NCBI GenBank assembly: GCA_039636795.1
Contig: CP143430.1
Coordinates: 868,001-932,000, forward strand
Reading direction: 5' to 3'
DNA: 64,000 nt
Source of the DNA: Micrococcaceae bacterium Sec5.1
GTDB lineage: Bacteria > Actinomycetota > Actinomycetes > Actinomycetales > Micrococcaceae
The translations under genes and the position numbers were made by a program. Numbering within the stretch: the stretch's first letter is position 1; each line of letters begins with the position of its first letter. This document shows positions 40,394 through 49,281 of this stretch, in pieces. The notes beneath the pieces were generated by a model, which had not been told where the DNA came from, did not search any database, and saw nothing but the letters and a program-made list of their open reading frames with translations.

Positions 40394-41176
40394 ATGAGTA
40401 TTCCTTCCAAACGCGCTGTTACGGCGGTGATCGTGGTGGCTGCCGGCTCGGGCGAGCGCCTCGGCTACGGCATGCCCAAAGCCAAAGTTCCTCTCGGTGG
40501 TGAAACCATCCTGATGCACGCCCTTCGTGGCGTTGTCGCTGCCGATGTTGCGCGCCAGATCTGCGTTGCAGTGCCCAAGGGGGATGCGGAACTCCGCCAA
40601 CTGATTGCCGGGTTCACCGTTGAACTGGTAGATGGTGGCCCTGAAATAACCGTCGTCGACGGCGGGTCCACCCGTGCTGACTCCGTCCGCGCTGCTTTGG
40701 CTGCTTTGGAAGACGGCACCGAAGCCGTGCTCGTCCATGACGCAGCCCGCGCACTGACCCCCGAGCGCGTATTCCAGCGCGTAGCCGATGCTTTGGCCTC
40801 CGGCGCCAAGGCCGTCATTCCGGCCATGCCTGTGGTGGACACCATCAAGACCGTGGCCCAGACCAGTGCTTCGGACTCCGGCATCGCCCCGGAAGTTGTC
40901 ACGGGAACAGCACCCCGGGAACAGCTCAGGGCAGTTCAGACGCCGCAGGGCTTCGACCTCGCAACGTTGCGCCGCGCGCACGACGCTGCCGAGCTCTTTG
41001 ATGACAAGCAGGCCGCCGCAGTCACGGATGACGCCATGCTGGTTGAGCTTCTGGGCGTTCCGGTCCACGCAGTCCGCGGGGCCAGCCAGTCGCTGAAGAT
41101 CACTACGCCCCTGGATCTCATCATTGCCGAAGGCCTCTTGGAGGGCCCTCTCGGAATGCGCTGGGTGGAAGGCTGA
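40394..41176 (+). CDS. ispD: 2-C-methyl-D-erythritol 4-phosphate cytidylyltransferase
   Basis: A 260-aa enzyme that joins CTP and MEP in the non-mevalonate isoprenoid pathway. The nucleotide-binding motif is [23 protein letters not shown] (cited in part; Arg and Lys of the G-rich loop visible). [11 protein letters not shown] and TPQGF are other landmarks. The ATG at 40394 is preferred because TAACCT ends 7 nt before it (leaderless), and it gives the expected N terminus; an upstream in-frame ATG exists at 40367. The stop overlaps the ispF start by one base. Confidence 0.95.
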   Translation: MSIPSKRAVTAVIVVAAGSGERLGYGMPKAKVPLGGETILMHALRGVVAADVARQICVAVPKGDAELRQLIAGFTVELVDGGPEITVVDGGSTRADSVRAALAALEDGTEAVLVHDAARALTPERVFQRVADALASGAKAVIPAMPVVDTIKTVAQTSASDSGIAPEVVTGTAPREQLRAVQTPQGFDLATLRRAHDAAELFDDKQAAAVTDDAMLVELLGVPVHAVRGASQSLKITTPLDLIIAEGLLEGPLGMRWVEG

Positions 41177-41739
41177 TGGCGGCTCCGCAAGCTGCAGGCC
41201 TTCCCGGACACTCGGTCCTGCCTCGTACCGGAATCGGCGTCGACGTGCACGCATTCGCACCGGAGGACGATCCCCAGCCGCTCTGGTTGGGTGGCCTCTT
41301 TTGGGAAGGCGAGCAGGGGCTGTCAGGACATTCCGACGGCGATTGCGTCGCCCATGCGGCTGCCGACGCCCTGTTTTCCGCGTGTGGAATTGGTGACCTT
41401 GGCACCCATTTCGGCACTGACCGCCCCGAGTTCGCCGGTGCCTCCGGGGTAAAGCTCCTCGGTGAGGCTGCGCGGATAGTCAGGGCCGCAGGGTTCGAGA
41501 TCGGCAATGTCGCCGTCCAATTCGTAGCCAACCGCCCCAAGTTCGGCCCCCGCCGCGAAGAATCCCAAAGGATCCTGACCGAAGCCGCGAACGCACCAGT
41601 CAGCGTCACAGCCACCACCAGCGATGGTTTGGGATTTACTGGCCGCGGTGAAGGAATTTCTGCAATTGCCACCGCCCTCGTCTACCCCGTCCAAGGAGAA
41701 ACCCAGCCCGGTTCCACTGAAGGTGGGCTGAATGACTAA
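41176..41739 (+). CDS. ispF: 2-C-methyl-D-erythritol 2,4-cyclodiphosphate synthase
   Basis: A 187-aa enzyme that makes the cyclic diphosphate of the MEP pathway, normally as a trimer. Metal ligands lie in GVDVHAF and in [19 protein letters not shown] (cited once). DLGTHFGTD and the C-terminal [16 protein letters not shown] are conserved. It has about 18 extra N-terminal residues compared with the E. coli enzyme. It is coupled to ispD and overlaps the next gene by 8 nt. Confidence 0.96.
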   Translation: MAAPQAAGLPGHSVLPRTGIGVDVHAFAPEDDPQPLWLGGLFWEGEQGLSGHSDGDCVAHAAADALFSACGIGDLGTHFGTDRPEFAGASGVKLLGEAARIVRAAGFEIGNVAVQFVANRPKFGPRREESQRILTEAANAPVSVTATTSDGLGFTGRGEGISAIATALVYPVQGETQPGSTEGGLND

Positions 41740-42088
41740 GGTGCGTTCCGGCGTCGTGCGTTCCGCCCTACTCTTGTCCGCGAGCGTGGCTGCTGCGCTC
41801 CTGCTCGGCGGCTGTGCAGGGACGCCGAAGATGGATGTGAAGGCCAGTTGCGAGTTCCTCAACAACGACACCTTCAAGCCCGACGGCAACCAACAGCAGC
41901 AGTCCAAGCAGATCGCTGCCCACTATCACGAGATCGCGGACAAGCTGGCTCCGGAAATCGGCGATCCCATCAAGGAGATGGCCGCCATCATGGACAAAGC
42001 CGCCGCTTCCTCGCTGGGAGCAACCACTCAGGAACAGCAACAACAGCTGACCGTGCATTTCAACAAAATCGGCGAGTACTGCAAGTAG
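41732..42088 (+). CDS. Small putative lipoprotein
   Basis: A 118-aa protein with a signal ending in lipobox LLGGC (Cys about residue 28). The mature domain is short and helical ([20 protein letters not shown], then [17 protein letters not shown]) and ends with a Cys that may pair with Cys40. No family is recognised. It overlaps the ispF 3' end by 8 nt, so it is probably co-transcribed with ispDF, though a direct link to isoprenoid synthesis is not evident. Confidence 0.75.
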   Translation: MTKVRSGVVRSALLLSASVAAALLLGGCAGTPKMDVKASCEFLNNDTFKPDGNQQQQSKQIAAHYHEIADKLAPEIGDPIKEMAAIMDKAAASSLGATTQEQQQQLTVHFNKIGEYCK

Positions 42089-42123
42089 GCAGGTCACGCC
42101 GCGTCATCGGCTAATCTGGAGCG

Positions 42124-43593
42124 GTGACCCTGCGCTTCTATGACACCGCCTCCGCCGAAGTCCGCGACTTCGTTCCCCTCGAACAGGGCAAGGCCAGCGT
42201 GTACTACTGCGGGGCTACTGTCCAGGGCATGCCGCACGTTGGGCACGTCAGGTCGGCAATCGCGTTTGATCAGCTGACGCGCTGGCTCGAATTCCGTGGC
42301 CTTCGCGTCACAGTAGTCCGCAACGTCACGGACATCGACGACAAAATCCTGGCCAAGTCCGAGCAATCCTTCGGCCCCGAGTGGGCTGCCGAGCCGACGG
42401 CGCGGAAAGACGAGGAGTGGTGGGCTTTGGCTTACCGCTATGAGCAGGAATTCGAGAACGCCTACGAATCCCTCGGCGTCCAGCGGCCGACGTACGAGCC
42501 CCGTGCCACCGGGCACATTCCGGAAATGCACGCGCTGATCCAGCGGCTGATCGACCGCGGCCATGCCTACCCCGCACTGGACGACTCGGGAGACGTCTAT
42601 TTCGACGTCCGCTCCTGGAGCAAGTACGGTTCGCTGACGCGGCAGAACATTGATGACATGCAGGGAGCGCCCGACGCCGACCCCCGCGGCAAGCGCGATG
42701 CGCGCGACTTCGCGCTGTGGAAGGGTTACAAGGACGGCGAACCCGTCACCGCCAAATGGGAATCCCCTTGGGGAGCGGGACGACCCGGATGGCACCTCGA
42801 ATGCTCCGCCATGGTCACCAAATACCTGGGCACGCGCTTCGACATCCATGGTGGGGGACTGGACCTCCGATTCCCGCATCACGAGAACGAGATGGCCCAG
42901 TCCCAGGCTGCAGGCGACGAATTCGCCAATTTCTGGATGCACAACGGCATGGTGACCTACGAGGGCGAAAAGATGTCCAAGTCCATCGGCAACACGGTGA
43001 GTCCTGCGGAAATGCTTGAGTTGGCCTCGCCCCGGGTGGTTCGCTATTACCTCGGGCAGGCGCACTACCGGTCCGTACTGGACTATCGGCCTACGTCACT
43101 GCAGGAAGCAGCCGCCGCCGTCGAACGCATTGATGGCTTCATTGCCAAGGCCGCCGCGAAGGTGGGGCAGCAGGTCAGTGAGCCGACGAGCTACACCGAG
43201 GGTGCCCAGGCCGCGATGCCCACCGCCTTCGTGGCCGCTATGGACGACGACCTCAATGTCCCTCAGGCGCTGGGTGTCCTGCACGAGACTGTTCGGGCTG
43301 GCAACACGGCCTTGGCCGCCGGCGACCTGGACGCCGTCAAGGACGCCCTCTCCAGCGTCCACGCCATGACAAATGTCCTTGGCCTGGATTCCGTGAAGCG
43401 CCCGGAGGCCGTGCAAAGCCGCGAACATGCGGCCCTGGAGATTTTGGTGGAAGCACAACTCGAGGCCCGCGCCGCCGCCAGAGCACACAAGGACTGGGCC
43501 GCGTCCGACGCCATCCGCGACACGCTCGCGGCCGCCGGGGTCGTCGTCGAAGATGGTGCGGAAGGCGCTACCTGGAGCCTGAAACGCGACTGA
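42124..43593 (+). CDS. cysS: Cysteinyl-tRNA synthetase
   Basis: A 489-aa class I aminoacyl-tRNA synthetase. The HIGH motif reads HVGHVR, and the KMSKS loop is EKMSKSIGN. The zinc-binding Cys in YYCGATVQG and LECSAM and the HHENEMAQ histidines are in place. The C-terminal DALR-like helical domain follows. The GTG start lies 6 nt after TAATCT; GGAGCG directly before it could act as either spacer or Shine-Dalgarno. The order ispD-ispF-cysS-rlmB is typical of actinobacteria. Confidence 0.96.
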   Translation: MTLRFYDTASAEVRDFVPLEQGKASVYYCGATVQGMPHVGHVRSAIAFDQLTRWLEFRGLRVTVVRNVTDIDDKILAKSEQSFGPEWAAEPTARKDEEWWALAYRYEQEFENAYESLGVQRPTYEPRATGHIPEMHALIQRLIDRGHAYPALDDSGDVYFDVRSWSKYGSLTRQNIDDMQGAPDADPRGKRDARDFALWKGYKDGEPVTAKWESPWGAGRPGWHLECSAMVTKYLGTRFDIHGGGLDLRFPHHENEMAQSQAAGDEFANFWMHNGMVTYEGEKMSKSIGNTVSPAEMLELASPRVVRYYLGQAHYRSVLDYRPTSLQEAAAAVERIDGFIAKAAAKVGQQVSEPTSYTEGAQAAMPTAFVAAMDDDLNVPQALGVLHETVRAGNTALAAGDLDAVKDALSSVHAMTNVLGLDSVKRPEAVQSREHAALEILVEAQLEARAAARAHKDWAASDAIRDTLAAAGVVVEDGAEGATWSLKRD

Positions 43594-43672
43594 CAAACCG
43601 ACGCCACCGCCGAATTGCATTGGGTCAGTAGACTGGAATGCAGACTCATTAATTTCAAGCAAGGTGGACAGA

Positions 43673-44662
43673 ATGGCCAACCACGGTCGCCCGGGTGCAA
43701 TCCGCAAGAGCAAGAAGGGCCCCTCCACGGGTACCGGAGGCCACGGTCGCAAGGCCCTCGAAGGCAAGGGGCCCACCCCCAAGGCCGAGGAACGGACCTA
43801 CCACAAGGCGTACAAGAACAAGCAGCTTTCCGAGCGTTCGGCCGCCAAACGCGGTCCGGCACGCCCGGGTACCGGCGCCCGCTCCGGCCCCAAGGGTCGC
43901 GCAACTGAAGAGCTGGTCACCGGCCGCAACTCGGTCGTGGAAGCGCTGCGCGCCGGCATCCCTGCCAAGGCCCTGCACGTCGCCATCCGCATCGAAATGG
44001 ATGACCGCGTCAAGGAGTCCCTCAAGCTTGCAGCCGAACGCGGTATCCCGCTCCTCGAAACCGGCAAGCCCGAACTGGACCGCATGACCGAGGACGCCGT
44101 CCACCAGGGCCTGGTCCTGCAGATCCCGCCGTACGAGTACGAAGACGCTTACGACCTCGCCGAGACCACCATCGCCAAGTGGAAGAAGGGGCACATCTCC
44201 AACGCCCCGATCTTCGTTGCCCTCGACGGCATCACCGATCCCCGCAACCTCGGCGCGATTATCCGCTCAGTCTCCGCGTTCAGTGGCCACGGAGTCATCG
44301 TCCCCGAGCGCCGGTCCGTCGGCGTCACGGCATCGGCATGGAAGACCAGTGCCGGCGCAGCAGTCCGCGTACCCGTGGCCCGCGCGTCCAACCTGAACAA
44401 CGCCCTCAAGCAGTTCAAGAACATGGGCATCTATGTGCTCGGACTGGACGGCGACGGCGACGTCTCACTGCCCGACCTCACGGTAGCCACCGAGCCCGTT
44501 TGCATCGTGGTCGGCTCAGAAGGCAAGGGCCTGAGCCGGCTCGTCCGCGAAAACTGCGACCAGATCGTCTCGATCCCGATCGACTCCGCCATGGAGTCGC
44601 TCAACGCATCCATGGCTGTGGGTATCTCGCTGTACGAGGTGTCGAGGCAGCGCGCCAGCTAG
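43673..44662 (+). CDS. rlmB: 23S rRNA (guanosine-2'-O-)-methyltransferase RlmB (TrmH family)
   Basis: A 329-aa SPOUT methyltransferase. The first 80 residues are a basic, disordered extension (GRPGAIRKSKKGPSTGTGGH). Then comes the L30e-like substrate domain starting TGRNSVVEALRAG. The knotted SPOUT domain has ALDGITDPRNLGAIIRS (motif 1), VCIVVGSEGKGLSRL (motif 2) and IPIDSAMESLNASMAVGI (motif 3). It 2'-O-methylates a guanosine in 23S rRNA. The ATG at 43673 has AAGGTGG upstream; a GTG three codons earlier is an alternative. Confidence 0.94.
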   Translation: MANHGRPGAIRKSKKGPSTGTGGHGRKALEGKGPTPKAEERTYHKAYKNKQLSERSAAKRGPARPGTGARSGPKGRATEELVTGRNSVVEALRAGIPAKALHVAIRIEMDDRVKESLKLAAERGIPLLETGKPELDRMTEDAVHQGLVLQIPPYEYEDAYDLAETTIAKWKKGHISNAPIFVALDGITDPRNLGAIIRSVSAFSGHGVIVPERRSVGVTASAWKTSAGAAVRVPVARASNLNNALKQFKNMGIYVLGLDGDGDVSLPDLTVATEPVCIVVGSEGKGLSRLVRENCDQIVSIPIDSAMESLNASMAVGISLYEVSRQRAS

Positions 44663-44781
44663 TCCCCGAGGCGCCGCAAGCGAGTCAGCGAGGCGGCGCA
44701 AGCGCCATCCTCCGCGTGCTGCTCCTTCGTCGCTTTGACGCACGCTTCCGGATGCCGCTTGCGCCGCCTTTGGATCCTCTC

Positions 44782-44888
44782 TCACATCCCGCGGGTTTTT
44801 TACGGATGCTCGTTCACATCCCGCGGCTTTTTTACGGATGCTCGTTCACATCCCGCGCGTTTTTTACGGATGCTCGTTCACTTCCTGA
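44782..44888. repeat. Tandem 32-bp repeat array, minus orientation (GGATGTGA element)
   Basis: Three contiguous 32-bp units start at 44782, 44814 and 44846, nearly identical, followed by a diverged partial unit. On the minus strand each unit includes GGATGTGAACGAGCATCC or a close variant (one copy has GGAAGTGA), followed by a run of A before a CG-rich box. The array lies in the 418-nt gap between convergent rlmB and a nitrilase gene. The rest of the gap, about 44663-44780 and 44889-45001, holds no recognisable gene. Confidence 0.92.
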
Positions 44889-45001
44889 CCGTTTTCGGCA
44901 AGCGCTCTCTCACGTCGTCATCGTGGGGGAGCGTTTGCTGTTCTTCAGGAAAGGAGCACGACGTCGGTACCTGGCGCGGGCGGACCGGTCACCCTTTGGG
45001 C

Positions 45002-45077
45002 GGATGTGAGAGAGCATCGGCCAGAAGGTATCCGGATGTGAGAGAAGATCCGCCCAGAAGCCGCAGGATGTGAGAGA
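45002..45077 (+). repeat. 32-bp spaced GGATGTGAGAGA repeats, plus orientation
   Basis: GGATGTGAGAGA occurs at 45002, 45034 and 45066, exactly 32 bp apart, with variable DNA between the copies. It is the same core as the array at 44782 but in the opposite orientation. The last copy ends 4 nt before the nitrilase stop codon. The spacing equals about three helical turns, so bound proteins would lie on one face of the DNA. Confidence 0.92.
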
Positions 45078-45080
45078 ACG

Positions 45081-45890
45081 TCAGAAGTCGCGGCGGTTGG
45101 CCAGGACCGGGAGCTTCTGGCGGGCTTCTTCCACGACGGCGGGGTCGAGGTCGGCGAAGAGGAGCCCAGGTTCGCCGTCGAGGGCTTCCAGGACTTGCCC
45201 GAAGGGGGACACGACGGCGGAGTACCCCACTCCCGTTGGCGCGGCACCCTTGACCTCAACACCTTGCGTAGCAGGATCTCCTTGGCCACAGGCAAGCACG
45301 AACGTGGTGGTGTCCACCGCCCGGGCGCGGGACAGGAGCTGCCATTGATCGGCCTTGCCCGGTCCGGCTCCCCACGATGCCGCCACGATGTTCACCACGG
45401 CACCACGCAACGCGTTGGCTGTGAACAGTGCCGGGAAACGGATGTCGTAGCAGGTGGCCAAACCAAAGGTGACGCCGCCGACGTCGAACGTCACTGGGTG
45501 TGTTCCCGCCTCAACCGTGTCCGACTCCGCGAAGCCGAACGCGTCGAAGAGGTGGATCTTGTCGTAGCTGGTCTCCACGCCGGGGCCTGTGACCATGAGA
45601 GTGTTCCGCACGCGGCGCCCGCCGGAATCCGAAGCGGAGCCGGGCGTGAACATGCCGGCCACGATCACCAGCTGCAATTCGTTGGCGAGCTCGCGCACCC
45701 CGCTTGCCCAGGGGCCGTCAAGAGGTTCGGCGATATCCAGCAGGGAGTTACCGAACGCGCGCATCATTGCTTCGGGGAAAACAACAAGCTCCGCGCCGCC
45801 ATCCTTGGCGCGGCGGGCGTACTCTTCCAGAAGCCGCAGATTGTCAGCCAGGTCCCGTCCGGTGATGACTTGAGCGAGTGCAACGCGCAC
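45081..45890 (-). CDS. Carbon-nitrogen hydrolase (nitrilase superfamily)
   Basis: A 269-aa hydrolase of the nitrilase/omega-amidase type. The catalytic triad is E40 (VVFPEAMM), K111 (SYDKIHLFDAFG) and C147 (GLATCYDIRFP). The DKIHLFD and CYDIRFP motifs place it near Nit2/omega-amidases and deaminated-glutathione amidases. Likely substrates are small omega-amides in the cytosol. The start is supported by GGAGG upstream on the minus strand. It is convergent with rlmB across the repeat region. Confidence 0.92.
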   Translation of the reverse strand: MRVALAQVITGRDLADNLRLLEEYARRAKDGGAELVVFPEAMMRAFGNSLLDIAEPLDGPWASGVRELANELQLVIVAGMFTPGSASDSGGRRVRNTLMVTGPGVETSYDKIHLFDAFGFAESDTVEAGTHPVTFDVGGVTFGLATCYDIRFPALFTANALRGAVVNIVAASWGAGPGKADQWQLLSRARAVDTTTFVLACGQGDPATQGVEVKGAAPTGVGYSAVVSPFGQVLEALDGEPGLLFADLDPAVVEEARQKLPVLANRRDF

Positions 45891-46128
45891 GATTGAACCT
45901 CCAGTTCTGTCAGTCCCAGTATGGCAAGGCTGCAGTCAACCTACAGCCGCAGCGACATATTCGGGGGAGCCGATACGAATGTGCTGTTGCCCCGGCAAAG
46001 CGTTCCAGCACGTGAGCGGCCCGGAACTACGACCGCGGCCGGTACGTACCGGAAATTTGACGTGGTGCGCGCCGTCACACGGGAGGCTGACTCAGCACTC
46101 ATCCTGTATGGAACTAAACTTGCAAGCA

Positions 46129-48243
46129 ATGGTTATGCCTATTTTGGACCCAGCAGCCGCCCTGGATGCATCGCGCCCCAGGCCCTTCGGACTGAGCAAG
46201 CCCCAGCCCGACTTCTTTGATGCAGTCACCCAGCAGACAGACAACGTGAACGTTGCAGTGTTTGCACCCGACCTGGAACGCGTTGAAGTGGCGTACCAGG
46301 CACCGGGTGATGGTTGGCGGGTTCACACCCTTCCCAACCTGGAGGATGGTGTGCACTTTGGCATCGTCAGCGGCATGCCGCCGGGCACACGCTACGGTTT
46401 CCGCGCCGCTCCAGCTGAGGGCGGGCTGCCGATGTCAGTACCGGCACTGGATGTTGATGACGACGGCGAACAGTCACTGTTGCTGGATCCCTATGGTCGC
46501 GCTGTGGATCAGCGGGGCGAATTCCTCACGAGTGTCCATATGGCATCGGATTTTGACTGGGGCGACGACGCGCCGCCGCGGACACCCATGCGTACGTCGG
46601 TGATCTACGAGGCCCACGTACGTGGTCAGACGATGCTCCACCCGGACATCCCGGAGCACCTCCGCGGCACCTATGCCGGGATGGCACACCCCGTGATGAT
46701 CCAGCATCTGACCGAGCTTGGAATCACTGCCGTGCAACTCCTGCCCATCCACTTCCACCTGGACGAGTCCCACCTCCAGGACCTGGGCATGACGAACTAC
46801 TGGGGATACAACACTGCTGCCTTCTTCGCCCCTCACTCCGACTACGCTACGGAGGCTGCGCGGAACGCAGGCCCCCACGCTGTGCAGGACGAGCTCAAGG
46901 GCATGATCAAGTTGCTCCACGCGGCCGGCATCGAGGTCCTTCTGGACGTGGTCTACAACCACACCGCGGAAGCCGGACCGGACGGGCCCGCGTTGAGTTT
47001 CCGTGGCCTCGCGGAGAAGCGCTACTACCGGCACGATGCACATGGGCGCTATCTGGATACCACTGGATGCGGCAACACCTTGGATTTCAGCGATCCCGTG
47101 GTGGTGGACCTGGCGTTGGATTCCCTGAGGTACTGGGTGAATGATTTCCACGTGGACGGCTTCCGCTTTGACCTCGCCGTGACCTTGTGCCGGGACGCTG
47201 GCAACCAATTCGATCCCAACCATCCCTTCCTGCGGGCCATTGCCGAGGATCCGGTGCTGTCAGAGGTCAAGCTCATTGCCGAGCCCTGGGATGTGGGTTA
47301 CGGCGGCTGGCAGACAGGGCGGTTCCCGCAGGGATGGTCCGATTGGAACGACCATTTCCGCGACGGCGTCCGGCGCTTCTGGCTCTCCGATCGCGCTGCC
47401 ATGGAGGCTGGCGGCCAAGGCGGCTCAGTCGCGTCGTTGGCTGAATTGATGGCAGGTTCGGCGAGCCTGTTTGCGCCCTCCGGCCGCACGCGCTTGGCCT
47501 CGGTCAACTTCATCACGGCACACGACGGCTTCACGCTCAAGGACTTGGTGAGCTACGACCGCAAGCACAACGAAGCCAACGGTGAGCAGAACAGGGACGG
47601 CCACGGAGACAACCGCAGCTACAACCATGGCTTTGAAGGCCGCAGCGAGAACGAGGAAATCGTGGCGGCCCGGGCGCTGTCCGTCCGGAATCTGATGGCT
47701 ACCTTATTGTTGTCCATTGGCGTTCCCATGATCACCGCTGGTGATGAGATCGGGCGCACGCAGCACGGCAACAACAATGCTTACTGCCAGGACAATCCCA
47801 CGGCGTGGTTGGACTGGAGCCGGACCCAGGAAGCCAACGCCATGTTCCAGACCACCAGGGAGCTTGTGAGGCTCCGCCGCTGGTTCCTGCGCCACCAGCC
47901 CGAGAGCTTCCCGGCCCACGCGAACGATTCCAACCTGCAGTGGTTCGACGACAAGGGAAAGCGCATGACGCCCGCGCGCTGGAATGATCCCAACGCGCGC
48001 TCCATCCAGCTCCTGATGGGTCACGAGGACAGCGAAATCCGTGGCTTGATCGTGGTGAACGGCAGCAACCAGGACGTGAAGATGGTGCTTCCCGAGATCC
48101 TCAGCGAAACGGGCATCGGCAAGCGCATGTTCGAGCTCCGGTTCACAACCTCGGTGCTGCATGAACGCCGGAAGGGTGCCCTGGTGGCGTCGGGCGAGCG
48201 GGATATCCTGCAAGCCAACACCATCAACATTTACCGCACCTAG
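46129..48243 (+). CDS. glgX: Glycogen debranching enzyme GlgX
   Basis: A 704-aa GH13 isoamylase-type enzyme that removes short branches from glycogen. The N-terminal CBM48 domain covers about 1-120. Barrel motifs: [11 protein letters not shown], nucleophile Asp in [12 protein letters not shown], acid Glu in [13 protein letters not shown], and [16 protein letters not shown]. The [20 protein letters not shown] start region and the C-terminal beta domain are typical of actinobacterial GlgX. I chose the ATG at 46129, which gives the family length and follows TAAACT by 8 nt. Alternatives are ATG at 46108 and 46135. Confidence 0.94.
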   Translation: MVMPILDPAAALDASRPRPFGLSKPQPDFFDAVTQQTDNVNVAVFAPDLERVEVAYQAPGDGWRVHTLPNLEDGVHFGIVSGMPPGTRYGFRAAPAEGGLPMSVPALDVDDDGEQSLLLDPYGRAVDQRGEFLTSVHMASDFDWGDDAPPRTPMRTSVIYEAHVRGQTMLHPDIPEHLRGTYAGMAHPVMIQHLTELGITAVQLLPIHFHLDESHLQDLGMTNYWGYNTAAFFAPHSDYATEAARNAGPHAVQDELKGMIKLLHAAGIEVLLDVVYNHTAEAGPDGPALSFRGLAEKRYYRHDAHGRYLDTTGCGNTLDFSDPVVVDLALDSLRYWVNDFHVDGFRFDLAVTLCRDAGNQFDPNHPFLRAIAEDPVLSEVKLIAEPWDVGYGGWQTGRFPQGWSDWNDHFRDGVRRFWLSDRAAMEAGGQGGSVASLAELMAGSASLFAPSGRTRLASVNFITAHDGFTLKDLVSYDRKHNEANGEQNRDGHGDNRSYNHGFEGRSENEEIVAARALSVRNLMATLLLSIGVPMITAGDEIGRTQHGNNNAYCQDNPTAWLDWSRTQEANAMFQTTRELVRLRRWFLRHQPESFPAHANDSNLQWFDDKGKRMTPARWNDPNARSIQLLMGHEDSEIRGLIVVNGSNQDVKMVLPEILSETGIGKRMFELRFTTSVLHERRKGALVASGERDILQANTINIYRT

Positions 48244-48253
48244 GAGTCCCCGC

Positions 48254-48718
48254 ATGAAACGGAGCAGCAGCAAACTGCTGGCCTTCGCAGCCCTGGTGAT
48301 TGCCGTCGTCGCGCTTGTGGTCGCAATGGTGGGCGGAGGCCCATTGACAGCCCCTCAAGGAGCGTTCAGCACACAAACCACGACGGCGGAGCCTGGCTCC
48401 GTGTCAACGCCGCCGTCCGTGGCAAACCCCTCTGCGCTGCCCACCATCAACGCCTCGCAGCTGCCCAAGGAAGGGCAACAGACGCTTGCCCTGATCGCGA
48501 AAGGCGGCCCGTACCCGTACCGGGAAGACGACGGAAACTTCGGCAACTTCGAAGGACTCTTGCCCAAGAAATCCAGCGGCTTCTACAAGGAATACACAGT
48601 CGAAACACCTGGTGCGTCCAACCGAGGCGCCCGCCGAATCATTGTTGGCAAGGACACGGCGAAGTACTACACCGCTGACCACTACGATTCGTTCAAGTTC
48701 ATCGTCGAAGGCAAGTAG
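48254..48718 (+). CDS. Secreted guanyl-specific ribonuclease (RNase Sa/barnase-like)
   Basis: A 154-aa exported protein with one N-terminal signal anchor or signal peptide (about 8-27), a Ser/Thr/Pro linker, and a compact RNase domain (about 70-154). Active-site candidates are E113 (FYKEYTV), R127/R128 and H143 (ADHYDSF). The FGNFEGLLP segment corresponds to the guanine-binding loop. It would cut RNA after G outside the cell. The ATG has AGGAG upstream, 10 nt after the glgX stop. A barstar-type inhibitor gene follows 6 nt later, which is the usual protective arrangement. Confidence 0.92.
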   Translation: MKRSSSKLLAFAALVIAVVALVVAMVGGGPLTAPQGAFSTQTTTAEPGSVSTPPSVANPSALPTINASQLPKEGQQTLALIAKGGPYPYREDDGNFGNFEGLLPKKSSGFYKEYTVETPGASNRGARRIIVGKDTAKYYTADHYDSFKFIVEGK

Positions 48719-48724
48719 GAACCC

Positions 48725-49084
48725 ATGAAGATCTATTCCGCAGACACCTGGACCCTCGAAGAACTTCAGGAGCAGATTTCCGACGCCGGCCGCAGGACCG
48801 TGATGGTCCCCCCGGCAGCAACAAAGCAGTCAGTCCTGGAAGTCTTCGCCCAGGTCCTGGACTTCCCGGAGTACTACGGCGTGAACCTGGACGCCCTCAA
48901 TGACTCCCTGCATGACTTCGCCGACGCCCTGTCCGACGACGGCGGCACTCCCGTCACGATGATCTGGCAAGTCCCAGCGGCCTACCGAACGGACCGCTCC
49001 TTCGGCGTGGTCTGCGAAATCCTCCAAGACGCCGAACGCTACGCAGGCCGCGACCTCGCAGTCATCGCCGTCTTCGAAAATTAA
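48725..49084 (+). CDS. Barstar family ribonuclease inhibitor
   Basis: A 119-aa cytoplasmic protein. The segment FPEYYGVNLDALNDSLHDF is the hallmark of barstar, with D56 and D60 at the positions that plug the RNase active site. It should neutralise the upstream ribonuclease inside the producing cell. It lies 6 nt after the RNase gene and ends before convergent glgP. The 200-nt gap to glgP holds no obvious gene. Confidence 0.93.
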   Translation: MKIYSADTWTLEELQEQISDAGRRTVMVPPAATKQSVLEVFAQVLDFPEYYGVNLDALNDSLHDFADALSDDGGTPVTMIWQVPAAYRTDRSFGVVCEILQDAERYAGRDLAVIAVFEN

Positions 49085-49281
49085 AGAACGAAAGACCGCA
49101 CACTCCTGCAAGGACCTCCGAGGACCCGAAGGACACGAGGCGCCACAAAAGTGGAACTGACCGCGAACCGGCTACACCCATTGGCGCCCTTTTGGGCGAC
49201 CGTGACCCGGGAGCGTGCGTCAAAAGCGAGGAACGAGCTAGCACGCCGAGGGTTACGGCCGCCCAACGGGCGAAGCAAGGA

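Noticed and set aside
44735..45073. Open frame of 112 codons across the repeat region
   Set aside because: It consists of translated repeat units, with no ribosome-binding site and no family resemblance.
44782..45077. CRISPR array
   Set aside because: The left units are contiguous 32-bp tandem copies with no unique spacers, and in the right set the repeated core is only about 12 bp. No cas genes are nearby.
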